Source: Granulicatella elegans (GTDB lineage Bacteria; Bacillota; Bacilli; Lactobacillales; Aerococcaceae). From it: a DNA stretch of 64,000 bases. Below the pieces are notes generated by a model, which worked only from the letters and a program-made list of their open reading frames with translations, was not told where the DNA came from and made no database searches. The stretch is from assembly GCF_020735385.1 (NCBI RefSeq), contig NZ_CP085953.1, positions 620,001-684,000 of the forward strand, given 5' to 3'. Each line of letters begins with the position of its first letter. Within the stretch, counting starts at the first letter, position 1. Positions 11,335 through 19,852 of the stretch are shown one piece after another. The translations under genes and the position numbers were made by a program.

Positions 11335-11368
11335 TTGTAGTGAAAAAAGTGAATAAATATGATATAAT
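11335..11368 (+). promoter_or_regulatory. Candidate promoter of the R-M/Thoeris operon
   Basis: TTGTAG at 11335-11340 and TATGAT at 11358-11363 are 17 bp apart, and an overlapping TATAAT lies at 11363-11368. It is the only promoter-like sequence between the preceding terminator and the XRE gene, and the five genes after it overlap or abut. A position-exact start site cannot be read from sequence. Confidence 0.5.
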
Positions 11369-11404
11369 GATAAAAAAGAAATCAGATGCATGGGGAGGAC
11401 AATT

Positions 11405-11620
11405 GTGTCAAAAATAAGTTATAAAAAGCTATTTAAAAAAATGATAGATTTAGACATGAAAAACTCTGAGCTAATGGAAAAAGCGGAAGTTAGTCGAAGT
11501 ACTTTTTATAAAATGAAGAATAGTGAGAATATCACTACTGATGTGATTGTCAGAATATGTGATAGTTTGAACTGTGGTATAAATGAAATTATGGAGTTGG
11601 TGAATGATGAAAATAATTGA
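11405..11620 (+). CDS. XRE/Cro-CI family regulator, probable controller of the R-M operon
   Basis: A 71-residue helix-turn-helix protein in the form ISYKKLFKKMIDLDMKNSEL ... STFYKMKNSENITTDVIVRI, a classical Cro/CI fold filling the whole chain. GTG 11405 is chosen because GGGGAGG at 11392-11398 is 6 nt upstream; an upstream ATG at 11390 overlaps that site. It overlaps the methylase gene start by 17 nt. Small XRE proteins at the head of type II restriction-modification operons often act as controller (C) proteins that time restriction after methylation; that role is inferred from position and size. Similar XRE proteins also occur as general ICE regulators. Confidence 0.8.
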   Translation: MSKISYKKLFKKMIDLDMKNSELMEKAEVSRSTFYKMKNSENITTDVIVRICDSLNCGINEIMELVNDENN

Positions 11621-13100
11621 TTATGTAATTGAATCTACAAATAAATATATTGAACAGATGCCAAAAGAAATTCGCAAGAAAAATGGGCAATTTTTTACAA
11701 GCAAAGAAACAGCTCTTTTTATGGCATCATTATTTGATTTATCATCATTTTCAAAAGAAATTTCTATACTTGATCCGGGAGCGGGTTCAGGGATACTTAC
11801 TGCGGCACTTGTCCAAAGAATAATTGATACAGATAAGATTAAAACGATAAAAATAACTTGTTATGAAACTGATGGTGATATTTTAGAACTTTTAAATAAA
11901 AATTTGTTGTGGATAAGAGACAATTCATCATTAAAAATTGAATACAAAATAGTCAAAGATAATTATATAACGAGTCAAACGCTTGAATACAACAACATGC
12001 TGGGTGCGTGTACTGAACCTGAAAAATACGATGTGATTATAGGAAATCCGCCTTATTTAAAGATTGGGAAAACGGCTAATGAAGCTTTATCTATGCCTGA
12101 CATCTGTTATGGAGCACCAAACTTGTATTTTCTTTTTATGGAGATGGCAAGTTTTAATTTAGTCGATAATGGCGAATTAGTATTTATCGTTCCGAGATCA
12201 TGGACTTCTGGAGCTTATTTCAGAAAGTTTCGCGAGAAATTTTTAAGAGAAGTAGTTTTGAGGCATATTCATTTATTTGTGAGCAGAGATAAAGTTTTCG
12301 ATAAGGAAGCTGTTTTGCAAGAAACAATAATTATTAAGGCTAAGAAAGAATCTAACAAGCCTAAAAATATTACTATAACTACAACGAACGCTAATTTTGA
12401 TTTCGACAGCAAGACTGTTTTTGAAGCTCCTTACGATATGGTTGTTTCTGGAGAACACAAATATGTTTTTTTGATAACTGATAAAGAAGAAGCTGATACG
12501 ATTAAAAAGGTAAATGAATGGAATGATACCTTGCCAACTCTTGGCTTGAAAATGAAAACTGGTTTGACAGTTGATTTTAGAAATCGAGAGTCTCTAAGAA
12601 ATGATGCAGAGGAAAAAGCAGTTCCTTTATTTTATTCGCAACATATAAAAGATGGTAAAGTGATTTTTCCTGTTGGAAAAGAAAATGAGTATCTATTAAC
12701 GGAGCAAAAAGGATTATTGCAGGAGAACACTAATTATTTATTTGTGAAAAGATTTACGGCAAAGGAAGAAAAGCGTAGATTACAATGTGGAATTTATTTA
12801 GCTAAAAATTTTTCAACATATAAGGCAATTAGCACACAGAATAAGATAAATTTTATTACAGGCTTACAAGGATTATCAGATTGTTTGGTTTATGGTTTGT
12901 ATGTTGTAATGAACTCTACGCTTTATGATAATTATTACAGAATTTTAAATGGATCAACTCAAGTGAATGCTACTGAAATTAACTCGATGCCAATTCCGCC
13001 ACTAACCTGTATTGAGAATATGGGAAAGGAACTGATTAAATTAAAGGATATGTCTGAAGAAAATTGTGATGAAATATTAGGGAGATTTATATATGTCTAA
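11604..13100 (+). CDS. Adenine-N6 DNA methyltransferase, PstI/BsuBI type
   Basis: A 498-residue class I SAM-dependent methylase. Motif X-like GQFFTSKETA lies near residue 28, motif I DPGAGSG at 57-63 and catalytic motif IV NPPY at 148-151, giving the gamma-type motif order; a long target-recognition C-terminus follows. The length closely matches M.PstI and M.BsuBI (about 500 residues), and the next gene is a PstI/BsuBI-type nuclease, so the predicted target is the adenine of CTGCAG. It would protect element and host DNA from the partner nuclease. ATG 11604 and ATG 11607 are equivalent choices. The start lies inside the XRE gene and the end overlaps the nuclease start by 8 nt, implying translational coupling. 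The specificity is inferred, not shown. Confidence 0.88.
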   Translation: MMKIIDYVIESTNKYIEQMPKEIRKKNGQFFTSKETALFMASLFDLSSFSKEISILDPGAGSGILTAALVQRIIDTDKIKTIKITCYETDGDILELLNKNLLWIRDNSSLKIEYKIVKDNYITSQTLEYNNMLGACTEPEKYDVIIGNPPYLKIGKTANEALSMPDICYGAPNLYFLFMEMASFNLVDNGELVFIVPRSWTSGAYFRKFREKFLREVVLRHIHLFVSRDKVFDKEAVLQETIIIKAKKESNKPKNITITTTNANFDFDSKTVFEAPYDMVVSGEHKYVFLITDKEEADTIKKVNEWNDTLPTLGLKMKTGLTVDFRNRESLRNDAEEKAVPLFYSQHIKDGKVIFPVGKENEYLLTEQKGLLQENTNYLFVKRFTAKEEKRRLQCGIYLAKNFSTYKAISTQNKINFITGLQGLSDCLVYGLYVVMNSTLYDNYYRILNGSTQVNATEINSMPIPPLTCIENMGKELIKLKDMSEENCDEILGRFIYV

Positions 13101-14013
13101 ATTAGAAGAAGCAAAGAATATTTTAAGTGAGCTTAAGGTTCCACCAAAACAGCAGTCAGATCTATGTGGATATGTTATTTTGGCAATGGCAGATATTAAA
13201 AAGAATGATGAATGGGCTAATGCAACTAATAAATGGATAAGAATACATGATGTTATTGCCTTTATTAGAGAGTTTTATGAGGTTTCATATGCAGAGAATA
13301 GTAGAGAAACATTCCGTAAACAGGCGATGCATCATTTTAGGAATGCAGCATTTATTGAAGATAATGGGAAAGCAACAAATAGCCCTAATTACAGGTATCG
13401 ATTAACTGATGAAATGTTGTTATTAGTAAAAACATTTCAATCAAGTCTGTGGGAAGAACAGAAGAATATTTTCTTAAAATCTCATCAGAACTTAATTGAT
13501 CTATATAGTTCTAAAAAAGCAGTAAGAAAAATGCCTGTTAAAATAAACGGGGACGAGTTCACATTTTCTCCCGGTAAACACAATCAATTACAGAAATTTA
13601 TTATTGAAGAATTTGCTCCACGATTTGCTGAGAACTCTGAATGTTTGTATGTTGGTGATACAATTCAAAAGGATTTGGTGAAGAATGAGGAGAAACTAAA
13701 AGAATTAGGCTTTGAGATAACACTCCATGACAAAATGCCGGATGTTGTTTTATATTCAGAAGATAAGAACTGGATTTACTTTGTTGAGTCTGTAACTTCT
13801 GTAGGTGCAATGGAGCCAAAAAGAATAAAAGAAATTGAAGAAATGACGGAAAATGTTTCAGCTGGGAAAATATATGTAACAGCATTTTTAGACTTTAAAA
13901 CATTTAAGAAATTTTCAGAGTCTTTAGCGTGGGAAACGGAAGTATGGATTGCGGATATGCCAGACCATATGATTCATCTAAATGGGGATAAATTCTTAGG
14001 ACCGAGAAAATAA
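13093..14013 (+). CDS. Type II restriction endonuclease, PstI/BsuBI family
   Basis: A 306-residue protein, close to the 316-326 residues of R.BsuBI and R.PstI. An N-terminal helical wing ([27 protein letters not shown]) is followed by the family-type catalytic half: [26 protein letters not shown], and MPDVVLYSE followed by [12 protein letters not shown] with the acidic and polar residues expected of a PD-(D/E)XK-like core. It is predicted to cut unmethylated CTGCAG sites in incoming DNA. It lies immediately after its methylase, overlapping it by 8 nt, and its TAA overlaps the ATG of ThsA, so restriction and Thoeris are probably on one transcript. Confidence 0.85.
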   Translation: MSKLEEAKNILSELKVPPKQQSDLCGYVILAMADIKKNDEWANATNKWIRIHDVIAFIREFYEVSYAENSRETFRKQAMHHFRNAAFIEDNGKATNSPNYRYRLTDEMLLLVKTFQSSLWEEQKNIFLKSHQNLIDLYSSKKAVRKMPVKINGDEFTFSPGKHNQLQKFIIEEFAPRFAENSECLYVGDTIQKDLVKNEEKLKELGFEITLHDKMPDVVLYSEDKNWIYFVESVTSVGAMEPKRIKEIEEMTENVSAGKIYVTAFLDFKTFKKFSESLAWETEVWIADMPDHMIHLNGDKFLGPRK

Positions 14014-15443
14014 TGAGGGAGGTGTTTTTTATTAAAGGTGAAGTATCCAAAAAAGATTTGATTAGAGAAATTGAAAAAGCTATTAAAAGTGATGAATTAG
14101 GAGCATTTATTGGAGCAGGATTATCAATTCCTGCTGGGTTTTGTAGTTGGAAAGAACTTCTCAGAGAACCAGCAGAAGAGATTGGATTAGATGTTGAAAA
14201 AGAAAATGATTTGGTTAATTTGGCTCAGTATTATTCTAATTCGAAAAAGAGAACATCAATAGATGATCTTATCAAAGGTCAATTTTCTCAATTAGTAAAA
14301 CCCACTGAAAATCATAAATTATTATCACAGTTACCCATTTCAACTTTTTGGACAACAAATTATGATAAGTTAATAGAAAAGGCTTTAGAAACCAATATGA
14401 AAAAGCCTTATGTAAAAACAAAGGATGAACAACTAAGAGGTACAAATTATAATTTTGATGCAATAGTATACAAATTGCATGGCGATGTAGAATCTCCTGA
14501 AGATGCAGTACTTACAAGAAGTGATTATGAAGAATTTGGATATAACAAAAGAAAATTATTCAGAGAGGTTTTAGAGGGCGATTTGCTTACCAAGACATTT
14601 CTATTTTTAGGATTTAGCTTTGAAGATCCAAACTTTAACTATGTAATAGGAAGATTAAGGGTATTACTCGACGAAAAGAATACAAGAAAACATTATTGTA
14701 TTATGAAAAGAGTTCAAGATACTGATGAGGATTATGAGTACAAAAAAGTAAGACAAGAGCTGCAAATAGAAGATATAAATAGGTATGGTATTTTTACCTA
14801 TTTGGTAGATGACTATAATGAAATTACTGACATATTAAGTATACTTGTAGATAGATATCGAAGAAAAACAATATTTGTATCGGGTAGTGCATATTGTTAT
14901 CCGGGTTATTCTCATGAAACTGGTAAAAATTTTATTCACAAGCTATCTTTTGAACTATCAAAGAATGGTTATCGTATTGTGAATGGATATGGCAAAGGGG
15001 TAGGTGAATTTATATTAAATGGTGTCGCAGATTATTGCTTGAATCATAATTCCAAAATAAGTGATTTTTTGACGCTTATGCCTTTCCCGCAAAATAGCTC
15101 ATTGGGAATAGATTTAGATAAGTTATATAAAGAAAATAGAGAGCAAATGATTGATAATTGCGGAATCGCTATATTCATTTTTGGAAACAAAGAAACAGAA
15201 AATATTGCAAGTGGAGTTATAGATGAATTTGAGTTATGTAAAAAGCATGGGTTAGTATGTTTACCAATTGAACATACTGGTGGGTCAGCTAAAGAAATAT
15301 TCAATAAAATAACTCGAGAAATTACAGATAAAAATACAATAAGTGCAATTGAACAGGCAAATAAACAATGCGATGGCGATATTGATATGTCTGTTAAAAA
15401 CATAGTTCAAGCAGTTAAAATATTAAACAAGGAGGAGCTTTAA
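14013..15443 (+). CDS. thsA: Thoeris effector ThsA (SIR2 NADase with SLOG sensor)
   Basis: A 476-residue two-domain protein, the same length as the Bacillus cereus ThsA I recall. The N-terminal SIR2-like NAD-hydrolase domain has GAFIGAGLS (30-38), TTNYDKL with N116 and KLHGD with H156; both are shifted by +4 from the catalytic N112/H152 of B. cereus ThsA as I remember them. The C-terminal SLOG/STALD domain starts near residue 285 ([39 protein letters not shown]) and would bind the cyclic ADP-ribose signal made by ThsB. Activated ThsA depletes NAD and aborts phage infection. The ATG overlaps the stop of the restriction gene (TAATG), but a strong GGGAGGTG at 14017-14024 lies inside the frame, so initiation at ATT 14031 is a real alternative. 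ThsB follows directly. Confidence 0.93.
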   Translation: MREVFFIKGEVSKKDLIREIEKAIKSDELGAFIGAGLSIPAGFCSWKELLREPAEEIGLDVEKENDLVNLAQYYSNSKKRTSIDDLIKGQFSQLVKPTENHKLLSQLPISTFWTTNYDKLIEKALETNMKKPYVKTKDEQLRGTNYNFDAIVYKLHGDVESPEDAVLTRSDYEEFGYNKRKLFREVLEGDLLTKTFLFLGFSFEDPNFNYVIGRLRVLLDEKNTRKHYCIMKRVQDTDEDYEYKKVRQELQIEDINRYGIFTYLVDDYNEITDILSILVDRYRRKTIFVSGSAYCYPGYSHETGKNFIHKLSFELSKNGYRIVNGYGKGVGEFILNGVADYCLNHNSKISDFLTLMPFPQNSSLGIDLDKLYKENREQMIDNCGIAIFIFGNKETENIASGVIDEFELCKKHGLVCLPIEHTGGSAKEIFNKITREITDKNTISAIEQANKQCDGDIDMSVKNIVQAVKILNKEEL

Positions 15444-15941
15444 ATGGCAAAAAGACAGGTATTTTTTAGCTTTCATTACGATAATGATAATTGGAGGGCA
15501 GGACAGGTTCGCAACATGGGGAAAGTAGACAGTAGTTCTACCTTTTCTGATAATGACTGGGAGGAAGTAAAAGAAAAAACTGAAAGTAAAATTAAAGAAT
15601 GGATTGATGAACAGTTGAATAAGCGTTCATGTTTAGTTGTTTTGATTGGAGAAAAAACAGCAAACAGAAAATGGATAAATTATGAAATAAAAAAAGCATA
15701 TGAGTTAAATAAAGGAATTGTAGGAATCTATATTCACAAACTGAAAAACGCAAAGGGTGAACAAGATAGTAAAGGTTCTAATCCTTTTGATTACTATAAT
15801 ATAAGCGGAGTATCAATGTCTAAATATGTTAAATGTTTTGAGTCCAATTGGTCAGCAAGTGATAATGTTTATAATGACATCAAGGATAACATAGAAGATT
15901 TGATAGAATATGGTATTGAACACAAACCATCAACTTGGTAA
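15444..15941 (+). CDS. thsB: Thoeris sensor ThsB (TIR-like domain)
   Basis: A 165-residue TIR-like protein of the ThsB/DUF1863 type: RQVFFSFHYDND at the N-terminus, LVVLIGEKTANRKWINYEI in the middle with E81 as the likely catalytic glutamate, then KGIVGIYIHKLK. In Thoeris, ThsB senses phage and converts NAD into a cyclic ADP-ribose isomer that switches on ThsA. The stop of ThsA immediately precedes its ATG, and GGAGG lies just upstream in the thsA 3' end. It is the last gene of the five-gene defence operon and faces the relaxase gene, whose 3' end begins 19 nt away. The family call is firm; which phage trigger it senses cannot be told. Confidence 0.93.
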   Translation: MAKRQVFFSFHYDNDNWRAGQVRNMGKVDSSSTFSDNDWEEVKEKTESKIKEWIDEQLNKRSCLVVLIGEKTANRKWINYEIKKAYELNKGIVGIYIHKLKNAKGEQDSKGSNPFDYYNISGVSMSKYVKCFESNWSASDNVYNDIKDNIEDLIEYGIEHKPSTW

Positions 15942-15960
15942 TAAATGATGGAGAGAAAAG

Positions 15961-17292
15961 CTATCTCTCCATCTCCTTACCCATGTAAATTCCATAGTTC
16001 TTTCGTATTTGATAAAGCTCGTCCATAGTAGATTTGGTAGAAGAATACTCTTGCATTAGGGTATTCTTTTTTTCTTGCAATTTATCAAGTTTATCTAAAA
16101 TATTCTTTGAATTTGGAAGTTTAGAATAGGAGCTTTTTAGCTTGGAAAGAGCAGTTTCATAGAGCGCAATTTGCGATTTGTATTCTTCAAAAAATGCCTT
16201 GTCCGATGGATTTGCCTTATATTCCTTGTAACAGGCTCGATACTTTTTAACGGTATGAATTTGTTCCATCGTATTAGAAAGTAGCTGCATATCCTTGTCA
16301 ATTTCTTTGATTTTATCTTGTAAGTTCTGTCTCTCTTCAGCACTTTTCCTAATGTATTCATCAAGCTGCTTAACGGATTTAATGCCATGTTCTCTGATAA
16401 AAATAACTGACTCAGCCATTGTATTTAAGTTATGCTTGGTTGCCCAATATTCATAGCCTTTGCTCTCTTTCACTTTGGCATTGGTATTCATATTGATGAT
16501 ATTTCCGATTCGTTTTTTGACAGGTGGGGTTTTAATCGTTTGATTTTCCGTAATACGCTCTTTTAATCTTTCTTCGGTATAGTCCTCACCAATCGTCTTA
16601 GCCCTTGTAAATCTTTGCTTATCTTTTGGCTTAAAAGCAATGTGTTTTCCATGTTTTATTTCATAACCAAGTTTCGCCATTTTCTTTAGAAATTCCTCCC
16701 AATCTTTAGACTGTTTTATCAAACGATCAATATCAAATTGAAGTCTGCTTTTCCAAGAATTGCCTTTCTTAGATTGCTCATTTTCATACCATGACTTACC
16801 ATTTGTTTTGTACTTTCTCTTATAGCTCTCGTAGAACTCATCAATAACAGATAGATTATTTTCTTTGCATAGTTTATCGCTTTGATACCTGATTTGGTGG
16901 TAGCTTCTCTTGTTGGATTGGTAGCACTTGCCTGTAACTATATTTACATTATTGAATATGATGTGATTGTGGATATGCCCTTTATCTATATGGGTAGATA
17001 AGACATATTCGTACTCATCCTTTAATATCTTTTTACACAGTTCAAGACCGATTTGATGTGCTATTTCCGGACTTGCTTCTCCGGGTAAAAAGGATTGAAT
17101 AAGGTGTCTTGCAAGAACAGTTCCGTTTGTTCCGGCATCATTTCGTGTTCTTAAAAACTGGGTATGAGCAGTTTCCTGATGGCATTTATGAGTGCTTACT
17201 AAGATTTGCTCATCTGTTTTTTCTCCATTAACAATATATGAAATGGCAAGATTAAGGGTTGATTTTATAGGATGTATTTTTGTAATAGCCAT
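15961..17292 (-). CDS. Relaxase / mobilization nuclease
   Basis: A 443-residue relaxase of the Tn1549/CTn type (MobA/MobL-like, pfam Relaxase). The N-terminal domain has the metal-binding three-histidine motif HIDKGHIHNHIIFNN, an early Tyr region (LAISYIVNGEKT), and a charged coiled-coil C-terminal half. It would nick one strand at oriT and lead the strand into the recipient. The ATG is preceded by a good GGAGGTGATT site. It is 5 nt downstream of mobC, forming a minus-strand mobC-relaxase operon reading away from the oriT-like region. The gene's 3' end (plus strand 16041-16073) also contains a GAATAC...GTATTC hairpin followed by seven T, which could terminate transcripts coming from thsB. The catalytic motif is intact. 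Confidence 0.9.
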   Translation of the reverse strand: MAITKIHPIKSTLNLAISYIVNGEKTDEQILVSTHKCHQETAHTQFLRTRNDAGTNGTVLARHLIQSFLPGEASPEIAHQIGLELCKKILKDEYEYVLSTHIDKGHIHNHIIFNNVNIVTGKCYQSNKRSYHQIRYQSDKLCKENNLSVIDEFYESYKRKYKTNGKSWYENEQSKKGNSWKSRLQFDIDRLIKQSKDWEEFLKKMAKLGYEIKHGKHIAFKPKDKQRFTRAKTIGEDYTEERLKERITENQTIKTPPVKKRIGNIINMNTNAKVKESKGYEYWATKHNLNTMAESVIFIREHGIKSVKQLDEYIRKSAEERQNLQDKIKEIDKDMQLLSNTMEQIHTVKKYRACYKEYKANPSDKAFFEEYKSQIALYETALSKLKSSYSKLPNSKNILDKLDKLQEKKNTLMQEYSSTKSTMDELYQIRKNYGIYMGKEMER

Positions 17293-17297
17293 AAAAT

Positions 17298-17648
17298 TTA
17301 ATCACCTCCGGAAGTTCTGTTAAGAAGCAGTGAATGTATCTGCCACAACTCTTTTGAGAAATGTTCAATCTGCTTTTTCATATCGTTTATATCATCTTTG
17401 TAAATTATGCCGATAGAATTTACACGATTTGCAATCTGATTGATGTTGTTTGTAGCGTTGGAAAGCAAGCCCTGTAAATCTCTAAACGGTTCTAAATCCA
17501 CTTGATATATTTCCTTTTCTAAAACGCACTTGCGAATGAAATGGCTCATATTTCTACACTTAGCAAGTTTTCTTTTCTCTTCAAAAAGAGCCTTTTCTTC
17601 TTCGGTTAATTTAATTTCCAGTCTTTCATTTCGCATTCTATTTGCCAT
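17298..17648 (-). CDS. mobC: MobC-type relaxosome accessory protein
   Basis: A 116-residue basic protein of the plasmid mobilization MobC / ribbon-helix-helix class: RNERLEIKLTEEEKALFEE at the N-terminus, CRNMSHFIRKCVLEKEIY, and the family-typical LLSNATNNINQIANRVN. It binds near oriT and helps the relaxase open DNA. AAAGGAGG stands just before its ATG. It is upstream of the relaxase with a 5-nt gap and directly next to the oriT-like region. A paralogue of about the same length lies at 31681-32022. Confidence 0.9.
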   Translation of the reverse strand: MANRMRNERLEIKLTEEEKALFEEKRKLAKCRNMSHFIRKCVLEKEIYQVDLEPFRDLQGLLSNATNNINQIANRVNSIGIIYKDDINDMKKQIEHFSKELWQIHSLLLNRTSGGD

Positions 17649-17681
17649 AGGTAAATCCTCCTTTGAATGTATTTCGGGGTC

Positions 17682-17784
17682 TTAGGGTACACCCTAACAA
17701 GTTAAAAATTGATAAAAAAAGAAGCAGATCCCAGAGGGCTGCTTCTTTTTTTATCAATTTTTTCGTAAGTGTCCGTACACTTAC
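17682..17784. other. Candidate oriT with three inverted repeats
   Basis: Immediately upstream of mobC are three dyads in a row: TTAGGGTACACCCTAA (17682-17697), a long hairpin with arms TTGATAAAAAAAGAAGCAG and CTGCTTCTTTTTTTATCAA (17709-17757, also a possible bidirectional terminator), and GTAAGTGTCCGTACACTTAC (17765-17784). The same three-part arrangement with diverged bases is upstream of the second mobC at 32055-32150. Position beside mobC-relaxase and conserved symmetry suggest the transfer origin; the nick site cannot be placed. Confidence 0.6.
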
Positions 17785-17891
17785 TGTGCTTGCTACATAA
17801 GAATGAATTAGATAGCAAGCATTAAGCAAGTTTTGAATTTATAACTATATTATACCAAATTATAATGATTTATTCAATTCGAGACTATCTG

Positions 17892-17972
17892 TGAATATAA
17901 AACAAAATATTCATTGACTTTTAAAATTGTGGGTGTTATAATATCTATGAATAAAAAATAAAAAATTCATAG
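17892..17972 (+). promoter_or_regulatory. Promoter and twin operators of the TetR operon
   Basis: A near-ideal promoter, TTGACT (17914-17919), a 17-bp spacer and TATAAT (17937-17942), is flanked by two palindromes: TGAATAT-n8-ATATTCA at 17892-17913 and CTATGAAT-n12-ATTCATAG at 17945-17972. This layout fits autorepression by the TetR protein encoded 28 nt further on. Confidence 0.75.
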
Positions 17973-18000
17973 ATTGGTTTGAGAAGTTTGGAGGTTAAAA

Positions 18001-18597
18001 ATGGCAAAGGCATTTACAGAAGAAGAAAAGATAAAAATCAAAGAAAGTATTATGGAAACTGCTCTTGATTTATTTCATGATAAAGGTACAAAATCACTTA
18101 GTATTTCGGAATTGACAAAAAGAGTAGGAATAGCACAAGGAAGTTTCTATAATTTTTGGAAAGACAAAGAATCTCTTATCATCGATTTAATGGCATATAG
18201 GTCAATACAAAAATTGGAAAACATTGAAAGAGAATTTTCAAATTCACTCACGAATCCTAAAAAATTCCTTTCAGAGGTAATTTATAAGTATTCGATAGAT
18301 ATGACTGAGAAAATTAAAACTCAGCCAATTTATAAAGAGGCATTTAGAATATTTGCAAGTCAAGATTCAAAGAAAGTGAATAGAGTAGAAAATCTATATG
18401 GTGATTTTTTGGATAGGTTAATAGATTATTGGTACAAAAATAATGTAGTAAAAAGCGTAGATAAGCAAGGCTTATCAAATGCCTTTGTTGGCAGCTTTGT
18501 TCTATGTTCAAATTATTTCCATTTTAATAAAGATACCTTTGAAGAAGTGCTTAATATTTATATACAAAGCATTGTTTTTAAATATATAGAAATTTAA
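18001..18597 (+). CDS. TetR/AcrR family regulator
   Basis: A 198-residue repressor. The N-terminal TetR helix-turn-helix is ALDLFHDKGTKSLSISELTKRVGIAQGSFYNFWKDKESL (about residues 15-55); the ligand-binding half is all-helical. It has a good GGAGG site 7 nt before ATG. Two palindromes bracket its promoter, indicating self-control and control of the downstream PEP-synthase-like and MATE genes, with which it is co-oriented and closely spaced. The inducing ligand is unknown; a drug or toxic metabolite is likely given the efflux pump. Confidence 0.85.
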   Translation: MAKAFTEEEKIKIKESIMETALDLFHDKGTKSLSISELTKRVGIAQGSFYNFWKDKESLIIDLMAYRSIQKLENIEREFSNSLTNPKKFLSEVIYKYSIDMTEKIKTQPIYKEAFRIFASQDSKKVNRVENLYGDFLDRLIDYWYKNNVVKSVDKQGLSNAFVGSFVLCSNYFHFNKDTFEEVLNIYIQSIVFKYIEI

Positions 18598-18620
18598 TTG
18601 TATAAGGGAAGGTGATAACA

Positions 18621-19847
18621 ATGATTCTGGATTTTAATGAGATAAAAAAGGAAGATGTATTAGTTGCTGGAGGTAAAGGTGCTAATCTTGGAGAAATGAC
18701 TTCTGCTAAAATAAATGTTCCAAGTGGATTTGTTATAACAGCAGACGCATATAGAGATTTTTTAAAAGTAAATGGGATTGATATTCTCATTGAAAATGGA
18801 ATTAAAAAATCAGTAGATGATAAAAGAAAACTTCTAAATGAAGCTGAGCATTTTAGAGGAAAGATAAAGTCTGGAAAATTTCCTGAAAGGTTAGAGAATG
18901 CAATAAGAGAAAAATATTTTGATCTTGGAAATAATACAAGAGTTGCAGTGCGTTCTTCAGCAACGGCAGAAGATTTGCCAGATGCCAGTTTTGCAGGGCA
19001 ACAAGAAACTTATTTAAATGTTCAAGGTATTGAAAGTGTATTGAATGCAGTGCGTAATTGTTATGCTTCGCTTTGGGGAAATAGAGCTGTAAGTTATAGA
19101 TTTCATCAAGGTTATGATCAAACTTCAGTTTCTATTGCAGTTGTTATTCAAGAAATGATAGAGAGTGAAAAATCAGGAGTTTTATTTACCGTAAATCCAG
19201 TAAACAAAAAAGAAAATGAAATGCAAATAAATGCAAGCTTTGGATTAGGAGAAAGTGTTGTAAGCGGAAGAGTTACAGCTGATAGCTACATTATTGATAA
19301 ATCAGGGAAAATAGCTCAAGTAAATATTGGAAGCAAGGAAACACAGATTATATATGGGGATAAGGAAACTGTTGAAGTAGCAGTAAGCTCTGATAAAAGA
19401 AAAACTCGTGCATTAAATGATAGAGAAATACTTGAACTTATGAAGTGTGGTTTAGAGATTGAAAAACACTATCGCATGCCTATGGATATTGAATGGGCAA
19501 TCAAAAATGATATTGTATATATTTTACAGGCGAGAGCGATTACCACATTAAAAAATTCCGGAAATGATATAACTGGCAATGATTTAATAGAGAAGTATAT
19601 AAAGGGTAAAAAAATCAAAAAGGATACACGAGAAGTAATGTCATTCTTTTTAGAAAAAATGCCTTTTGCACATAGAGTCCTTGATTTCGATTATTTAATG
19701 GCAATTAATGATCAGAAAGTAAACATTTTATCAGAAGGTGGGATTATTTTACCAAGAAATCCAATTATAGATGATGATGGCATACAAACTTTTTCTGATG
19801 AAGGAAAGCGAATTGGAAAGAATATTTTCAATTTTTTAATATCTTAA
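18621..19847 (+). CDS. PEP synthase / rifampicin phosphotransferase-like enzyme, N-terminal half (frameshifted)
   Basis: 408 residues holding the ATP-grasp nucleotide-binding domain of the PPDK/PEP-synthase family: VAGGKGANLGEM, RVAVRSSATAEDLPDASFAGQQ (split here for length), SLWGNRAVSYR, GVLFTVNP, DIEWAIKNDIVYILQARAIT. ATG 18621 is preferred over GTG 18612 because GGGAAGGTG precedes it. The frame stops at 19845 right after a run of six T; adding one T there would continue smoothly into the next frame (FFNILKNMKDFEFC), so this looks like a one-base deletion that split an about 825-residue enzyme. Related proteins either make PEP or phosphorylate rifamycins. Which one this was is uncertain; the operon context (TetR, MATE) favours a resistance role. 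Two cooperating half-proteins cannot be excluded. Confidence 0.75.
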   Translation: MILDFNEIKKEDVLVAGGKGANLGEMTSAKINVPSGFVITADAYRDFLKVNGIDILIENGIKKSVDDKRKLLNEAEHFRGKIKSGKFPERLENAIREKYFDLGNNTRVAVRSSATAEDLPDASFAGQQETYLNVQGIESVLNAVRNCYASLWGNRAVSYRFHQGYDQTSVSIAVVIQEMIESEKSGVLFTVNPVNKKENEMQINASFGLGESVVSGRVTADSYIIDKSGKIAQVNIGSKETQIIYGDKETVEVAVSSDKRKTRALNDREILELMKCGLEIEKHYRMPMDIEWAIKNDIVYILQARAITTLKNSGNDITGNDLIEKYIKGKKIKKDTREVMSFFLEKMPFAHRVLDFDYLMAINDQKVNILSEGGIILPRNPIIDDDGIQTFSDEGKRIGKNIFNFLIS

Positions 19848-19852
19848 AGAAC

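Noticed and set aside
15948-15972. ATGGAGAGA/TCTCTCCAT hairpin as terminator between thsB and relaxase
   Set aside because: Good stem but no T run on either side; left unannotated as terminator.
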